Below are positions 16,140 to 23,411 of a stretch of 28,083 bases of DNA, one piece after another (the stretch's first letter is position 1; each line of letters begins with the position of its first letter). The notes under the pieces were generated by a model. The model did not search any database. It saw only the letters and a list, made by a program, of their open reading frames with translations, and was not told the DNA's origin. Source of the DNA: Methanobacterium sp. UBA410 (lineage in GTDB: Archaea; Methanobacteriota; Methanobacteria; Methanobacteriales; Methanobacteriaceae); NCBI GenBank assembly GCA_002498385.1, contig DAHH01000004.1:213632-241714 (forward strand), read 5' to 3'. The translations under genes were made by a program, and so were the position numbers.

Positions 16140-16802
16140 TTATTCTACAAGATTTTGGTTTTTATCGCGTGGAGTATTAGTTTCAATTGTTGATTCAATT
16201 TCATCTAACTCTTCATTATCCTCATCCACTATTCCAAATAGCTCATTATAATTTTCAAGAGCCTCTAGATACCCTTCTGGTGGGTCATAATTGTTCGTGG
16301 TACTACTAGTGCTAACACTGGTATTTTCCACATTTACTAATGGATTATTCTTTATATTTTCAGTTGATTCTCCACGTGCCAACCTTTCCCCTTTTGCAGC
16401 CCTATCATAAGCCCTTGAACAGGCATCTAAGAAATAAGCAGCCTTGTTTAGATCCTCTGGAAGCTCCTGCATCATCTTAATTGTTCTCATTACAGATGAT
16501 TGAAGGTTCTTATACTCGTTAGCTTGCCGATTATTCATCTCTTTAATGGCTTCCTCATTTTCTTCAAGTTGTTTTTTATTGAGGTAATCATCATAGGCTT
16601 GAGCTCGTTCTCTCCATCTGTACTTTGATGAATAATATTCTAAGTCTTTGATTGTTCGACTTTTTTCAGGGTTTTCTTCATCCAGTTTTTCTTTTACCTT
16701 TTGAATACTCCTGAAAGGCCCTAAATCTCTATAACTACAAAAATAATAGTAAGCTTTGCTCTGTTCATGCTTTATTCGTTCCCCAGGTTGCTCTTCCACC
16801 AT
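16140..16802 (-). CDS. Terminase small subunit-like provirus protein
   Basis: 220 residues. The N-terminal third reads AYYYFCSYRDLGPFRSIQKVKEKL... RTIKDLEYYSSKYRWRERAQAYDDYL, a pattern met in small terminase and HTH proteins of tailed phages: a serine-marked HTH, then the W-x-x-RA-x-AYD-x-YL element. The middle is helical and charged, probably oligomerising; the C-terminal third is Ser/Thr/Asn-rich and then acidic (DEDNEELDEIES). The small subunit recognises packaging sites on viral DNA and loads the large ATPase/nuclease subunit, but no large subunit is found here, so the element appears incomplete or the protein has another role. It lies 17 bp after a 91-residue gene on the same strand, suggesting an operon. 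Assignment is by pattern only. Confidence 0.55.
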   Translation of the reverse strand: MVEEQPGERIKHEQSKAYYYFCSYRDLGPFRSIQKVKEKLDEENPEKSRTIKDLEYYSSKYRWRERAQAYDDYLNKKQLEENEEAIKEMNNRQANEYKNLQSSVMRTIKMMQELPEDLNKAAYFLDACSRAYDRAAKGERLARGESTENIKNNPLVNVENTSVSTSSTTNNYDPPEGYLEALENYNELFGIVDEDNEELDEIESTIETNTPRDKNQNLVE

Positions 16803-16819
16803 TTATACCATCTATAAAA

Positions 16820-17095
16820 TTAAGCATTATTTTTCTTGAAAAATTTCTTTTTGTTGAGCCTAGCTTTATTATGCATATTAAGACTCACAGGAATTGGATC
16901 CAACTTCTTAGGATCCACGCCAGATATACGAGCTATATCCTTCGCTGTTTTTGCTAAGAATTTCATCATTTCTACTTTATCATCATCAGAGAGTTTAGGA
17001 TAATCAATCCAACCCTGCCGATATATTTCCTCTAATCTTAAACGACAAATTCTTAAGTCTTCTAATTCCTTCTCTGATAATTTACGATTAGACAT
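16820..17095 (-). CDS. Small helical protein of the accessory region, unknown
   Basis: 91 residues. Charged helical N-terminus (SEKELEDLRICRLRLEEIYRQGWIDYPKLSDDDKVEMMKFLAKTAKDIARISG in several helices) and a very basic end (NKARLNKKKFFKKNNA), which could bind nucleic acid. It is followed after 17 bp by the terminase-small-subunit-like gene and probably shares its message. No family recognised; viral DNA-packaging or regulatory accessory protein is a guess from context. Confidence 0.55.
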   Translation of the reverse strand: MSNRKLSEKELEDLRICRLRLEEIYRQGWIDYPKLSDDDKVEMMKFLAKTAKDIARISGVDPKKLDPIPVSLNMHNKARLNKKKFFKKNNA

Positions 17096-17409
17096 TAAAT
17101 TTCACGTTCTCTATCTATTTATTTTTCTGAACTTTTATTGGTTTTAAATTCATTTGATTTAAAAAAATAAAAAGATATAAACCGTATTATTGAAGTTAAA
17201 CCCTTAAAAAATTCTTGCCTTTTAAATGGGAAGTTTTCCAAGCTTTAAGTTACCCAACTACTCCTAAAAGGTCTGCATCCTGAAATACGGGATGTGGTGT
17301 TTTCCTTCGTTTATCAAATTTAAAAAGTTTAATTCATCCATTAAGGGTCATCTCCCCAATTTTCTTCTAGTTACAACTTATAAAAAATCCAGTTTAAAAG
17401 GTTGAGCTT
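17096..17409. other. Short intergenic stretch, holds one possible small ORF
   Basis: Apart from the 25-codon ORF at 17264-17341 nothing with a credible start is seen. Another minus-strand frame stays open over about 27 codons here (ending GVVG near 17250) but has no start codon, hinting at gene debris. Confidence 0.4.
17264..17341 (-). CDS. Possible 25-residue small protein
   Basis: ATG at 17341 with GGGGAGATGA 6 nt upstream, one of the best ribosome sites in the window. The product would be MDELNFLNLINEGKHHI followed by PYFRMQTF. It may be a true micropeptide, or the start of a longer gene now broken, since another frame stays open beyond it. No homology is recognised. Confidence 0.35.
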   Translation of the reverse strand: MDELNFLNLINEGKHHIPYFRMQTF

Positions 17410-17754
17410 TCAAAAATCAGATAAGTTCAACCTTTTAAGTTCTTTTTGAACTTTTTTAAGTTCCAAATCAAAATCATCTACATTTGCATGCTCACTTAAT
17501 CTGTTGCTATTTGAACAGGGGTTCAACCTTTTTTTATACCGATCTTTTCCATAGGTTTTATAGAATTTCCGTTGTCTTAACCGGTTTTTTTCTATTTTGC
17601 CGTCTTTACTGCATTTTTTGGAACAATACCGTTGATTTGGGCTTTTAAGGACGAATAGTTCACCACACCATTGACATTCCCGTATTATTGCCTGCTTAAC
17701 GCTTAAATTAGTTATTTGAGGTTGTAATGTTGTTGTTTTTTTCAAGTTGTGCAA
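17410..17754 (-). CDS. Zinc-finger protein of the accessory region
   Basis: 114 residues. Four cysteines, C27, C30, C44 and C48, in CQWCGELF and RYCSKKCSKDGK form a treble-clef-like zinc site common in small proteins of viruses and plasmids. The rest is basic (RLRQRKFYKTYGKDRYKKR), then ends in a charged helix (LELKKVQKELKRLNL). This suits a nucleic-acid-binding role. Start is the TTG at 17754 with GGTGGG 6 nt upstream. It lies on the minus strand with its neighbours, separated by gaps of over 250 bp from both. The exact function is unknown. Confidence 0.6.
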   Translation of the reverse strand: MHNLKKTTTLQPQITNLSVKQAIIRECQWCGELFVLKSPNQRYCSKKCSKDGKIEKNRLRQRKFYKTYGKDRYKKRLNPCSNSNRLSEHANVDDFDLELKKVQKELKRLNLSDF

Positions 17755-18009
17755 TATTTCCCACCAAAAGTAAAATCCTCCTAAAAATTGGAAAAATGAA
17801 AGAAAAATAAGAAAAAGTTCATTGTTTACAGGTTTGAATTTGAGAGTGCTTCATGGCTTTATTAAGTAGCATATTGAACGGTCAGAAACCATCTTGTTCA
17901 ATATGTAGTAAATCAAATTCTTGATTTACAGCTGTATAATCAATCATCAGGTAAACAACGGTTTTCAGCAAGATTAATAAGGAATGGATAATCCTCTTCA
18001 AATTCCCTT

Positions 18010-18237
18010 TCAAGTAGTTAACAGATAAATACGGCCCTGTTGGTTTTGAACCTGAATTTTGGTTCCATCTCCCAACTGTTTGCACAATAAATCCTTAATA
18101 GATAACAGATCCCTAATCTTCTCAGGAGCTACGTTTATCAAAAATTTAGCAAAATAAAGGTTATTTTCTTGTTTCTTTAGTTCAACCACGTGTACATCAT
18201 TTGCAACTATTTCCGGTTTGTACATTTTTTTCATCAC
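18010..18237 (-). CDS. Small accessory-region protein, unknown; 3' end possibly frameshifted
   Basis: The frame gives up to 75 residues; GTG (18237) and ATG (18234) are possible starts, but the ATG at 18225 is also likely because GTGAT lies 7 nt before it. The sequence (YKPEIVANDVHVVELKKQENNLYFAKFLINVAPEKIRDLLSIKDLLCKQL) looks like a small alpha/beta protein. After its stop at 18010 another frame continues with coding-like content (LEREFEEDYPFLINLAENR) to a stop at 17940 without a start codon of its own, so the native protein may be about 24 residues longer and this gene may carry a frame break. A shared 14-bp motif (18345-18358) and an 18-bp palindrome (18400-18417) lie upstream. Confidence 0.5.
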   Translation of the reverse strand: MMKKMYKPEIVANDVHVVELKKQENNLYFAKFLINVAPEKIRDLLSIKDLLCKQLGDGTKIQVQNQQGRIYLLTT

Positions 18238-18527
18238 TTTTTTATGATTTTTCCCATGTGTGGTTACTTCTTTTTTGATTGATCAATATACAAATTAGAT
18301 GTAATATATATAATCTTTGCTTTTTTATATAAAATAAGAATAATAAACATCTAGAATAACTATTTTATAAAAAAAATGAAAAAATGGGTCCAAGTTAAAA
18401 AAAGTGACGTCACTTTTAGAAAAAATAAATAAAACAAAAAACAGAATAAACAGCAAAAGAAAGATTTTTTTAAAAAACCAGGTTTGGTCACCTCATGTTT
18501 TTTCATCTTTCTTTCGACATTACCCAT
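18238..18527. other. Regulatory intergenic region
   Basis: About 290 bp. Contains TATA-like stretches on the minus strand (around 18300-18335), a 14-bp motif shared with the ribbon-helix-helix promoter (18345-18358), and a perfect 18-bp palindrome (18400-18417). No gene recognised. Confidence 0.5.
18400..18417. promoter_or_regulatory. Perfect 18-bp palindrome
   Basis: AAAAGTGACGTCACTTTT is its own reverse complement. With a TGACGTCA core and no loop it is far more likely a binding site for a dimeric protein than an RNA hairpin. It lies about 165-190 bp upstream of the 18237 gene and beyond the 3' end of the broken regulator gene. Confidence 0.6.
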
Positions 18528-18595
18528 TTAACTGAGATACTGAACTTTTTTCAAAGTTTCTAGCGGATTCACGATTAATAACTTTCCACCGGCCT

Positions 18596-19033
18596 CTAGT
18601 AACTTCCCGTTAGTTTATGTTCCAAGACAAGTTTATCAATGCATTTTTTACTGTCTTTCTCAGGGATTTTCCCTAATTTACAGATTTCCTTTAAAGATGT
18701 GGTTTTACCAAGAGTTAATTTATCATAAATTTTATTGACAGGATTTTCTTCAATAATTGGTATATCAATTGGATTTAAGATTCTCTCTTCAATCTTTTTG
18801 TCCCATTCAGCTTTTAAATCTTCATCAATGAAATTAAAATTAGTTCGAACCACTAAATAATCAGGAGTGCCTTTTAACTGTTTTATCCTGCCACTTTCCT
18901 TTAGAACTTTACTCCATTTTCTCCAATTATAATTAGATGTTTTACCTGTTATTTCAGATACAATTTCTTTTAATTCACTTGCTCCAACCCTTCGTAAACC
19001 ATAGATAGCTGGATTGTTACGTATCTGAATATA
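18596..19033 (-). pseudogene. C-terminal part of a frameshifted winged-helix-like regulator
   Basis: On the minus strand the frame is open from 19033 to 18596 and reads IRNNPAIYGLRRVGASELKE... YNWRKWSKVLKESGRIK... and on to KIPEKDSKKCIDKLVLEHKLTGSY. It looks like one or two winged-helix segments. There is no ATG, GTG or TTG before the GTG at 18853, which falls inside the conserved-looking part, so it is best read as the continuation of the 19272-18970 gene after a one-base frame change within 18970-19033. Past its stop another frame continues with coding-like content (KLLEAGGKLLIVNPLETL) to a stop at 18528, suggesting a second break. Probably a decayed gene of an integrated element. Confidence 0.5.
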
Positions 19034-19272
19034 TTATCAAAGAGCTTGAAAAATTGTGGAATTGTCAATTTAATTTTTTCAACATCACCACTGGTGGGAT
19101 CCTTAACCAATTGTTCTTCACTTAGTGGTTCTACTTCAATATAAAACAATAGGACATTTTCTAGCTCTTCTTTTAACACACCCCACTTTTTACTATCATG
19201 ATGTTCTTTAATAGCATTTATAAAACGTTTTTTAACAGATGCATCTATTTCTGGGAGCTTTTCAAGCGTCAT
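18970..19272 (-). CDS. N-terminal part of a small regulator of the accessory region
   Basis: 100 residues from the ATG at 19272, with a very strong ribosome site GGGAGG 6 nt upstream. The start MTLEKLPEIDASVKKRFINAIKEHHDSKKWGVLKEELENVLLFYIE resembles the N-terminal helical module of archaeal plasmid or viral DNA-binding proteins (K-x-W-G-V-L-x-x-E-x-x-N-x-L). The tail after FKLFDNIFRY may be out-of-frame sequence, because the other frame (18596-19033) carries the expected continuation. A palindrome related to the PadR-region operator lies at 19304-19319, about 35 bp upstream of the start. Function unknown; replication or regulation of an element is a guess. Confidence 0.55.
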   Translation of the reverse strand: MTLEKLPEIDASVKKRFINAIKEHHDSKKWGVLKEELENVLLFYIEVEPLSEEQLVKDPTSGDVEKIKLTIPQFFKLFDNIFRYVTIQLSMVYEGLEQVN

Positions 19273-19303
19273 TATATCCCTCCCAGAATAGATAAAATTA
19301 GAT

Positions 19304-19319
19304 TATCGGATAACCGACG
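19304..19319. promoter_or_regulatory. Operator-like palindrome similar to the PadR-region sites
   Basis: TATCGGATAACCGACG shares the TATCGG-N4-CCGA frame with the site at 4617-4632. It stands about 35 bp upstream of the start of the 19272 gene, a typical place for repressor control. The same or a related regulator might act at both places; this is inferred. Confidence 0.45.
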
Positions 19320-19331
19320 TTGATTTTCTAA

Positions 19332-19380
19332 AGAAAAAGACTTTTTCTCTCGTTGAAATTGTGAGAAAAAGACTTTTTTC
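19332..19380. promoter_or_regulatory. Duplicated 17-bp palindrome (large hairpin potential)
   Basis: AGAAAAAGACTTTTTCT (19332-19348) is an inverted repeat around a central A. A nearly identical copy lies at 19364-19380, 32 bp further, about three helical turns. The two copies can also pair with each other as a stem of about 15 bp around a 13-base loop. Either a tandem operator or a bidirectional terminator between divergent units. Confidence 0.45.
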
Positions 19381-19515
19381 CGTCAAAATAGATTTTATTA
19401 TTATAAAGTAATATAATATATTTTTACTACTTTTTACTCAAAAAAACTCAAGTAATTTACTTCATAAATAAATATATAAAGAAATTTAAATTAAACCCAT
19501 TTAACAAAATTCATT

Positions 19516-19555
19516 ATTCATTCAGGTCCAATAGTATTCATTTAGGTCCAATTTA
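19516..19555. repeat. Tandem repeat, 20-bp unit x2 (imperfect)
   Basis: ATTCATTCAGGTCCAATAGT at 19516-19535 is followed by a second copy with a few changes at 19536-19555 (ATTCATTTAGGTCCAATTTA), upstream of the U32 gene. Confidence 0.8.
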
Positions 19556-19643
19556 CTTGTAACATCAAATTCTAATGACTGATTTTTATAGATAAATGTA
19601 TAAATTCTTAAAAATTGAGGTTTTAACAATTGAGGAAAAAATA

Positions 19644-22391
19644 ATGCAAAAAAACTCTTTACCCGAACTTTTAGCACCTGCAGGATCCATGGAAGCCCTT
19701 AAAGCAGCTGTAAATGCAGGAGCAGATGCAGTGTACCTTTCAGGGAAAAGGTTCGGAGCAAGGCACTACGCAGCAAATTTCGAAGATGAAGAAATTGAAA
19801 ATGCTGTCAGCTACGCCCATCTGCACGGAGTAAAAGTACGGGTAACTGTAAATACCCTTATAAAAGATTCTGAACTTCAAGATGTGACAGAGTATCTATT
19901 ATGGCTTTATAAAATAGGTGTTGACGCGGTTATAATCCAAGATCTTGGTGTTGCAAGTATTTGCAGGGAGATGGTTCCAGATCTGGATATGCACGCCTCA
20001 ACACAGATGACCATCCACAACTTCGAGGGAGTTAAATGGGCATCAGAGTTTGGTTTCAAGCGCGTGGTGCTTGCAAGGGAAGTTGGAGTGCAGGATATAA
20101 AAAGGATCTCCGAAAAGCTGAATGAAGAACTAAAAGCAGACAAATCAACAAGTTCAATTGAACTTGAAATCTTTGGACACGGAGCTTTATGTTACTCCTA
20201 TTCTGGGCAGTGCCTCATGTCATCTTTTATAGGTGGGCGAAGTGGAAATCGAGGGATGTGCGCACAACCCTGCCGTAAGCCCTACGATTTCATTGTTGGG
20301 GAAAAAGACGAATTTGGGAGGCCACAGAACACCAGGGTCGTGCCCCTAAAAGAACATTATCTCCTTTCAACCAGAGATCTATCAGTTTATAAACATTTGA
20401 ATCAGATTTCAAAAGCCCATGTGAACTCTATTAAAATAGAGGGGCGTATGCGATCCCCTCAGTACGTTGCAATTGTTGTTGGAATATACAGGAAAGCCAT
20501 TGATTCCATGAAAAGGGGGAAATGGAAACCAACTGATGAAGATGTTTCAAAGCTTAAACTCGCATTCAACAGGGGTTTTACCGAAGGTTACATAATGAAT
20601 GCACGTCATGGATCTGTAATGGCCAGAGATGGACCGGGTAACAGAGGTTTGTACGTTGGAGATGTGGTCGGTTACAAAAAGTCTGGTGAAGTTGTGGTTA
20701 AAAGAAAAAATCCCATTATCCCTCAAAAGGGTGATGGCATCGTTTTTAGATCATTAAATCAATATGAAATGGATCAGGGGATGTTCTTAGAAAAAGAACC
20801 CTCAATGAACAAAAATAAAATTATTTTAAAGGTTCAAAAACCTGTAAAACCAGAATATAAACTTTTCATAACCCATAAAAAATCTTTAATGGATTCTGCA
20901 GATGAATTGATTAATAAATCATCTTCAAATCGTTTAATTCCAGTTAAAATTAGCATTAAATGGGATGAGAATAAGTTTGCTCATTTAGACTGCAAATTTC
21001 CAGTAACTGCCCCAGTAACAAGTACATCAAAACCTGAAATAACCCACAAACATCTACATTACACATCATCTTTAGAGTTTGAAGCAGCTATCAAACACCC
21101 CTTAAGCCCTGAGCAAATTGAAAAACAGCTCAAAAAAACAGGTGGCACTCCTTTCATTATAAAAGAGATTAAAATGGAGTATCCTGGGAATTTATTCGTT
21201 CCTATTGGTAAATTAAACCAGTTAAGAAGAGACCTCCTGGATAAAGTTGCAGAAGAGTTATTAAATTGTTATATGCCTGGAAAAAAGGATTTAAAAGCTG
21301 CAGAAACCCGTTTTGGTAATATTTTGAGCGGTTTAGAATCTGATTTAAAAGGAGTTAAAGAACCAGAATCTGATAAATCAATGAATTTTGATTACAAACC
21401 CTCAAAAACCGCGGTGGGGGTTTACGTGGATAACCTTGAAACACTGACTGCTGCTTGTAAAGGAGGGTGCAATCGTGTTTATTTTGAGCCATATTCCATG
21501 TATTCTAACTTTAAAAACAGTGATCCTGATGAAAAGTATATTGCAAGGTATTTTGAAGATATTTTTGAGTTGTTAAGGAAAGCTGGAACAATTTGCAGTG
21601 AGATGAAGGTTGATTTAATATGGAAATTGCCGAACATAACTCCTCAATCATATTTAAATCATATAACTGTCATAATCAACAAATTATCTAGTTTAAACAT
21701 TTCGGGAGTGATGGTGGATGGTATTGGTGCTGCAGAAACTATAAAAACCCAAAATAATGAGATTGAAATCTATGGATCCACAGGGCTGAATGTGTGGAAC
21801 CATTTGACAGTCAAGCAATTATCAAAGACATCAAACGATTCATCAAAAAATCCGGGAATAACTTTTAAAAGCCTTACTGTATCCCCTGAACTTTCAAAAA
21901 ATGAAATTAAAAGGTTAATTTCAACTTCCCACACAAGAAACATTCCCACTTCCTTTGAACTTTTAGTACAGGGAAATATTGAATCCATGGTCACTGAAGA
22001 CTACCTTCCACTTATAAATCCTAAAAGTAATGGTTTAAAAACAATGCATGATATTAAAAAGGAGTTTATAGGGATAATGGACGCTAAAAAACGTGTTTTT
22101 CCAATCAATACTTATTACAATGGCAGAACCCATATATTGAATGCTGCTGAATTATGTTTGGTGGATTACATGCCCTCAATACTCGGCATGGGAATTGATT
22201 CTGTTGTAATCGATGCACGAGGCAAAACCCCAAGTTATGCACTTGAAATGGCAGCAATTTACAGTAAGGCCGTTGAAAAAACTGAAAAGGGTAACGAATT
22301 AAAAAAGACCCTTAATATGCTTAAAGGTAATATTAAAAAAATTTCAACAGGTGGGATAACAACTGGAAACTTCATACGCGCAGTTAAATAA
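19644..22391 (+). CDS. U32 peptidase-family protein (Fe-S, RlhA/TrhP-related)
   Basis: 915 residues from the ATG at 19644, chosen because TTGAGG lies 8-12 nt upstream and because ELLAPAG, the usual N-terminal motif, follows at once; the ATG at 19596 would add 16 unlikely residues. The first 300 residues are the U32 TIM-barrel-like domain. The family signature is intact: EIFGHGALCYSYSGQCLMS (about 175-193). Cysteines C183, C190, C206 and C210 match the four ligands of the Fe-S cluster in this family. The rest (about 380-560, then 590-915) matches the long two-part archaeal form, with a second barrel-like segment (VGVYVDNLETLTAACKGGCNRVYFEP). Bacterial relatives RlhA and TrhP hydroxylate rRNA or tRNA bases; an RNA-modifying role is more likely than proteolysis. 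Transcribed alone, 88 bp before the ferredoxin-domain gene. Confidence 0.85.
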   Translation: MQKNSLPELLAPAGSMEALKAAVNAGADAVYLSGKRFGARHYAANFEDEEIENAVSYAHLHGVKVRVTVNTLIKDSELQDVTEYLLWLYKIGVDAVIIQDLGVASICREMVPDLDMHASTQMTIHNFEGVKWASEFGFKRVVLAREVGVQDIKRISEKLNEELKADKSTSSIELEIFGHGALCYSYSGQCLMSSFIGGRSGNRGMCAQPCRKPYDFIVGEKDEFGRPQNTRVVPLKEHYLLSTRDLSVYKHLNQISKAHVNSIKIEGRMRSPQYVAIVVGIYRKAIDSMKRGKWKPTDEDVSKLKLAFNRGFTEGYIMNARHGSVMARDGPGNRGLYVGDVVGYKKSGEVVVKRKNPIIPQKGDGIVFRSLNQYEMDQGMFLEKEPSMNKNKIILKVQKPVKPEYKLFITHKKSLMDSADELINKSSSNRLIPVKISIKWDENKFAHLDCKFPVTAPVTSTSKPEITHKHLHYTSSLEFEAAIKHPLSPEQIEKQLKKTGGTPFIIKEIKMEYPGNLFVPIGKLNQLRRDLLDKVAEELLNCYMPGKKDLKAAETRFGNILSGLESDLKGVKEPESDKSMNFDYKPSKTAVGVYVDNLETLTAACKGGCNRVYFEPYSMYSNFKNSDPDEKYIARYFEDIFELLRKAGTICSEMKVDLIWKLPNITPQSYLNHITVIINKLSSLNISGVMVDGIGAAETIKTQNNEIEIYGSTGLNVWNHLTVKQLSKTSNDSSKNPGITFKSLTVSPELSKNEIKRLISTSHTRNIPTSFELLVQGNIESMVTEDYLPLINPKSNGLKTMHDIKKEFIGIMDAKKRVFPINTYYNGRTHILNAAELCLVDYMPSILGMGIDSVVIDARGKTPSYALEMAAIYSKAVEKTEKGNELKKTLNMLKGNIKKISTGGITTGNFIRAVK

Positions 22392-22479
22392 TATATACAG
22401 GTCAATAAAAGAACACTAACTTGGCTTAATTTCTGAAAATTTCAAAAAAATATAAAACAATAAATGGAGGGGAAGGATT

Positions 22480-23298
22480 ATGAAAAGAGATGTTATCAGA
22501 ATTAATGAAGAAAAGTGTACCGGTTGCGGGGATTGCATTCCAAGGTGTCCTGAGGGAGCTTTGCAAGTTATTGATGGAAAAGCAAGGCTTATAAGTGATT
22601 TGTTCTGTGATGGTTTAGGAGCCTGTATTGGAACTTGTCCCCAGGGAGCTATAGAAGTTGAACAAAGAGAAGCTGAGCCTTACGATGAGAATAAGGTTAT
22701 GGAAAATATTGTAAAAGCTGGTCCCAACGTCATAAAAGCTCATTTAAAACATCTTAATGATCATGGGCAGAGGGAACTTCTTAATCAAGCTGTTAACTTT
22801 TTAAAGGAAAAAAATATTGAAATTCCTGATTATAAAGAAGAAAGCCCATTGCCTTCCAGTTGTCCTGGTTCAACAATGAGGTATTTAAGTGAAAGTAAAC
22901 TGAAAAGTAGCAATCAACCACAGATTTTCGGCGCAGAACTTAGAAACTGGCCCGTACAGTTACAGCTTTTAAATCCAAATGCACCCTATTTAAAAAATGC
23001 AGATTTATTAATAGCAGCAGACTGTGCACCATTTGCTTATGCTAATTTTCATCAAAGATTCTTAAAAGATAAAGTTTTAATAATCTTTTGTCCGAAACTG
23101 GATAAGACCATAGATCAATACGTGGATAAATTATCTGAAATTTTTCAGATGCAAGATATAAAGTCAATCTCAATTGTGCATATGGAAGTTCCATGCTGCT
23201 CAGGTATTGAGACTATAGTTAAAAGAGCGTTAGAAAAAGCTGCAAAGAACATAATTATCAAAGATTACACGATTTCGATAAATGGTGAGATAATATAA
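22480..23298 (+). CDS. Two-cluster ferredoxin-domain protein, DCG-type accessory cysteines
   Basis: 272 residues. The N-terminal 60 residues are a ferredoxin fold: first cluster ligands C13, C16, C19 and C23 (CTGCGDCIPRCPEG), second site C43, C49 and C53 (FCDGLGACIGTCPQG), where the usual second cysteine is replaced by L46, a deviation typical of this family. The remaining 200 residues hold further cysteines in SSCPGS (128), ADCAPFAY, IIFCPKLD and PCCSGIE, which probably bind another metal centre. Family members occur in methanogens and clostridia; an electron-transfer role is likely but the partner is unknown. ATG with GGAGGGG about 8 nt upstream. It follows the U32 gene on the same strand and may be cotranscribed. 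Confidence 0.75.
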   Translation: MKRDVIRINEEKCTGCGDCIPRCPEGALQVIDGKARLISDLFCDGLGACIGTCPQGAIEVEQREAEPYDENKVMENIVKAGPNVIKAHLKHLNDHGQRELLNQAVNFLKEKNIEIPDYKEESPLPSSCPGSTMRYLSESKLKSSNQPQIFGAELRNWPVQLQLLNPNAPYLKNADLLIAADCAPFAYANFHQRFLKDKVLIIFCPKLDKTIDQYVDKLSEIFQMQDIKSISIVHMEVPCCSGIETIVKRALEKAAKNIIIKDYTISINGEII

Positions 23299-23348
23299 AA
23301 AAGAATAGATAAAATTAAAGATTTAAAGCAATCTCAAAGCAAATATTT

Positions 23349-23411
23349 GTCATCGAAGAACTCCAATCAGTCATTGAAGAACTCCAATCAGTCATCGAAG
23401 AACTCCAATCA
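23349..23411. repeat. Tandem repeat, 21-bp unit x3, including the 3' end of the TSUP gene
   Basis: Units of 21 bp beginning GTCAT(C/T)GAAGAACTCC at 23349-23369, 23370-23390 and 23391-23411; the middle one has one change. The last unit contains the stop codon and final codons (IGVLR) of the TSUP gene, so the array looks like repeated duplication of a gene end. Confidence 0.92.

Larger units (their letters stand above)
19273..19643. other. Divergent intergenic region between accessory genes and the U32 gene
   Basis: Contains the operator-like palindrome (19304-19319), two copies of a 17-bp palindrome (19332-19380), a 20-bp imperfect tandem repeat (19516-19555) and the TATA box of the U32 gene (around 19582-19591). 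It marks the likely right border of the accessory region. Confidence 0.6.

Noticed and set aside
17882..18085. 67-codon minus-strand frame
   Set aside because: Overlaps the more credible 18237-18010 gene in another frame and has no ribosome site; the coding-like tail in this region is in yet another frame.
19596..19643. Upstream ATG extension of the U32 gene
   Set aside because: The family N-terminus (ELLAPAG) and the TTGAGG ribosome site both point to the ATG at 19644.
23349..23411. CRISPR-like array
   Set aside because: Units are contiguous and one contains the end of the TSUP gene.
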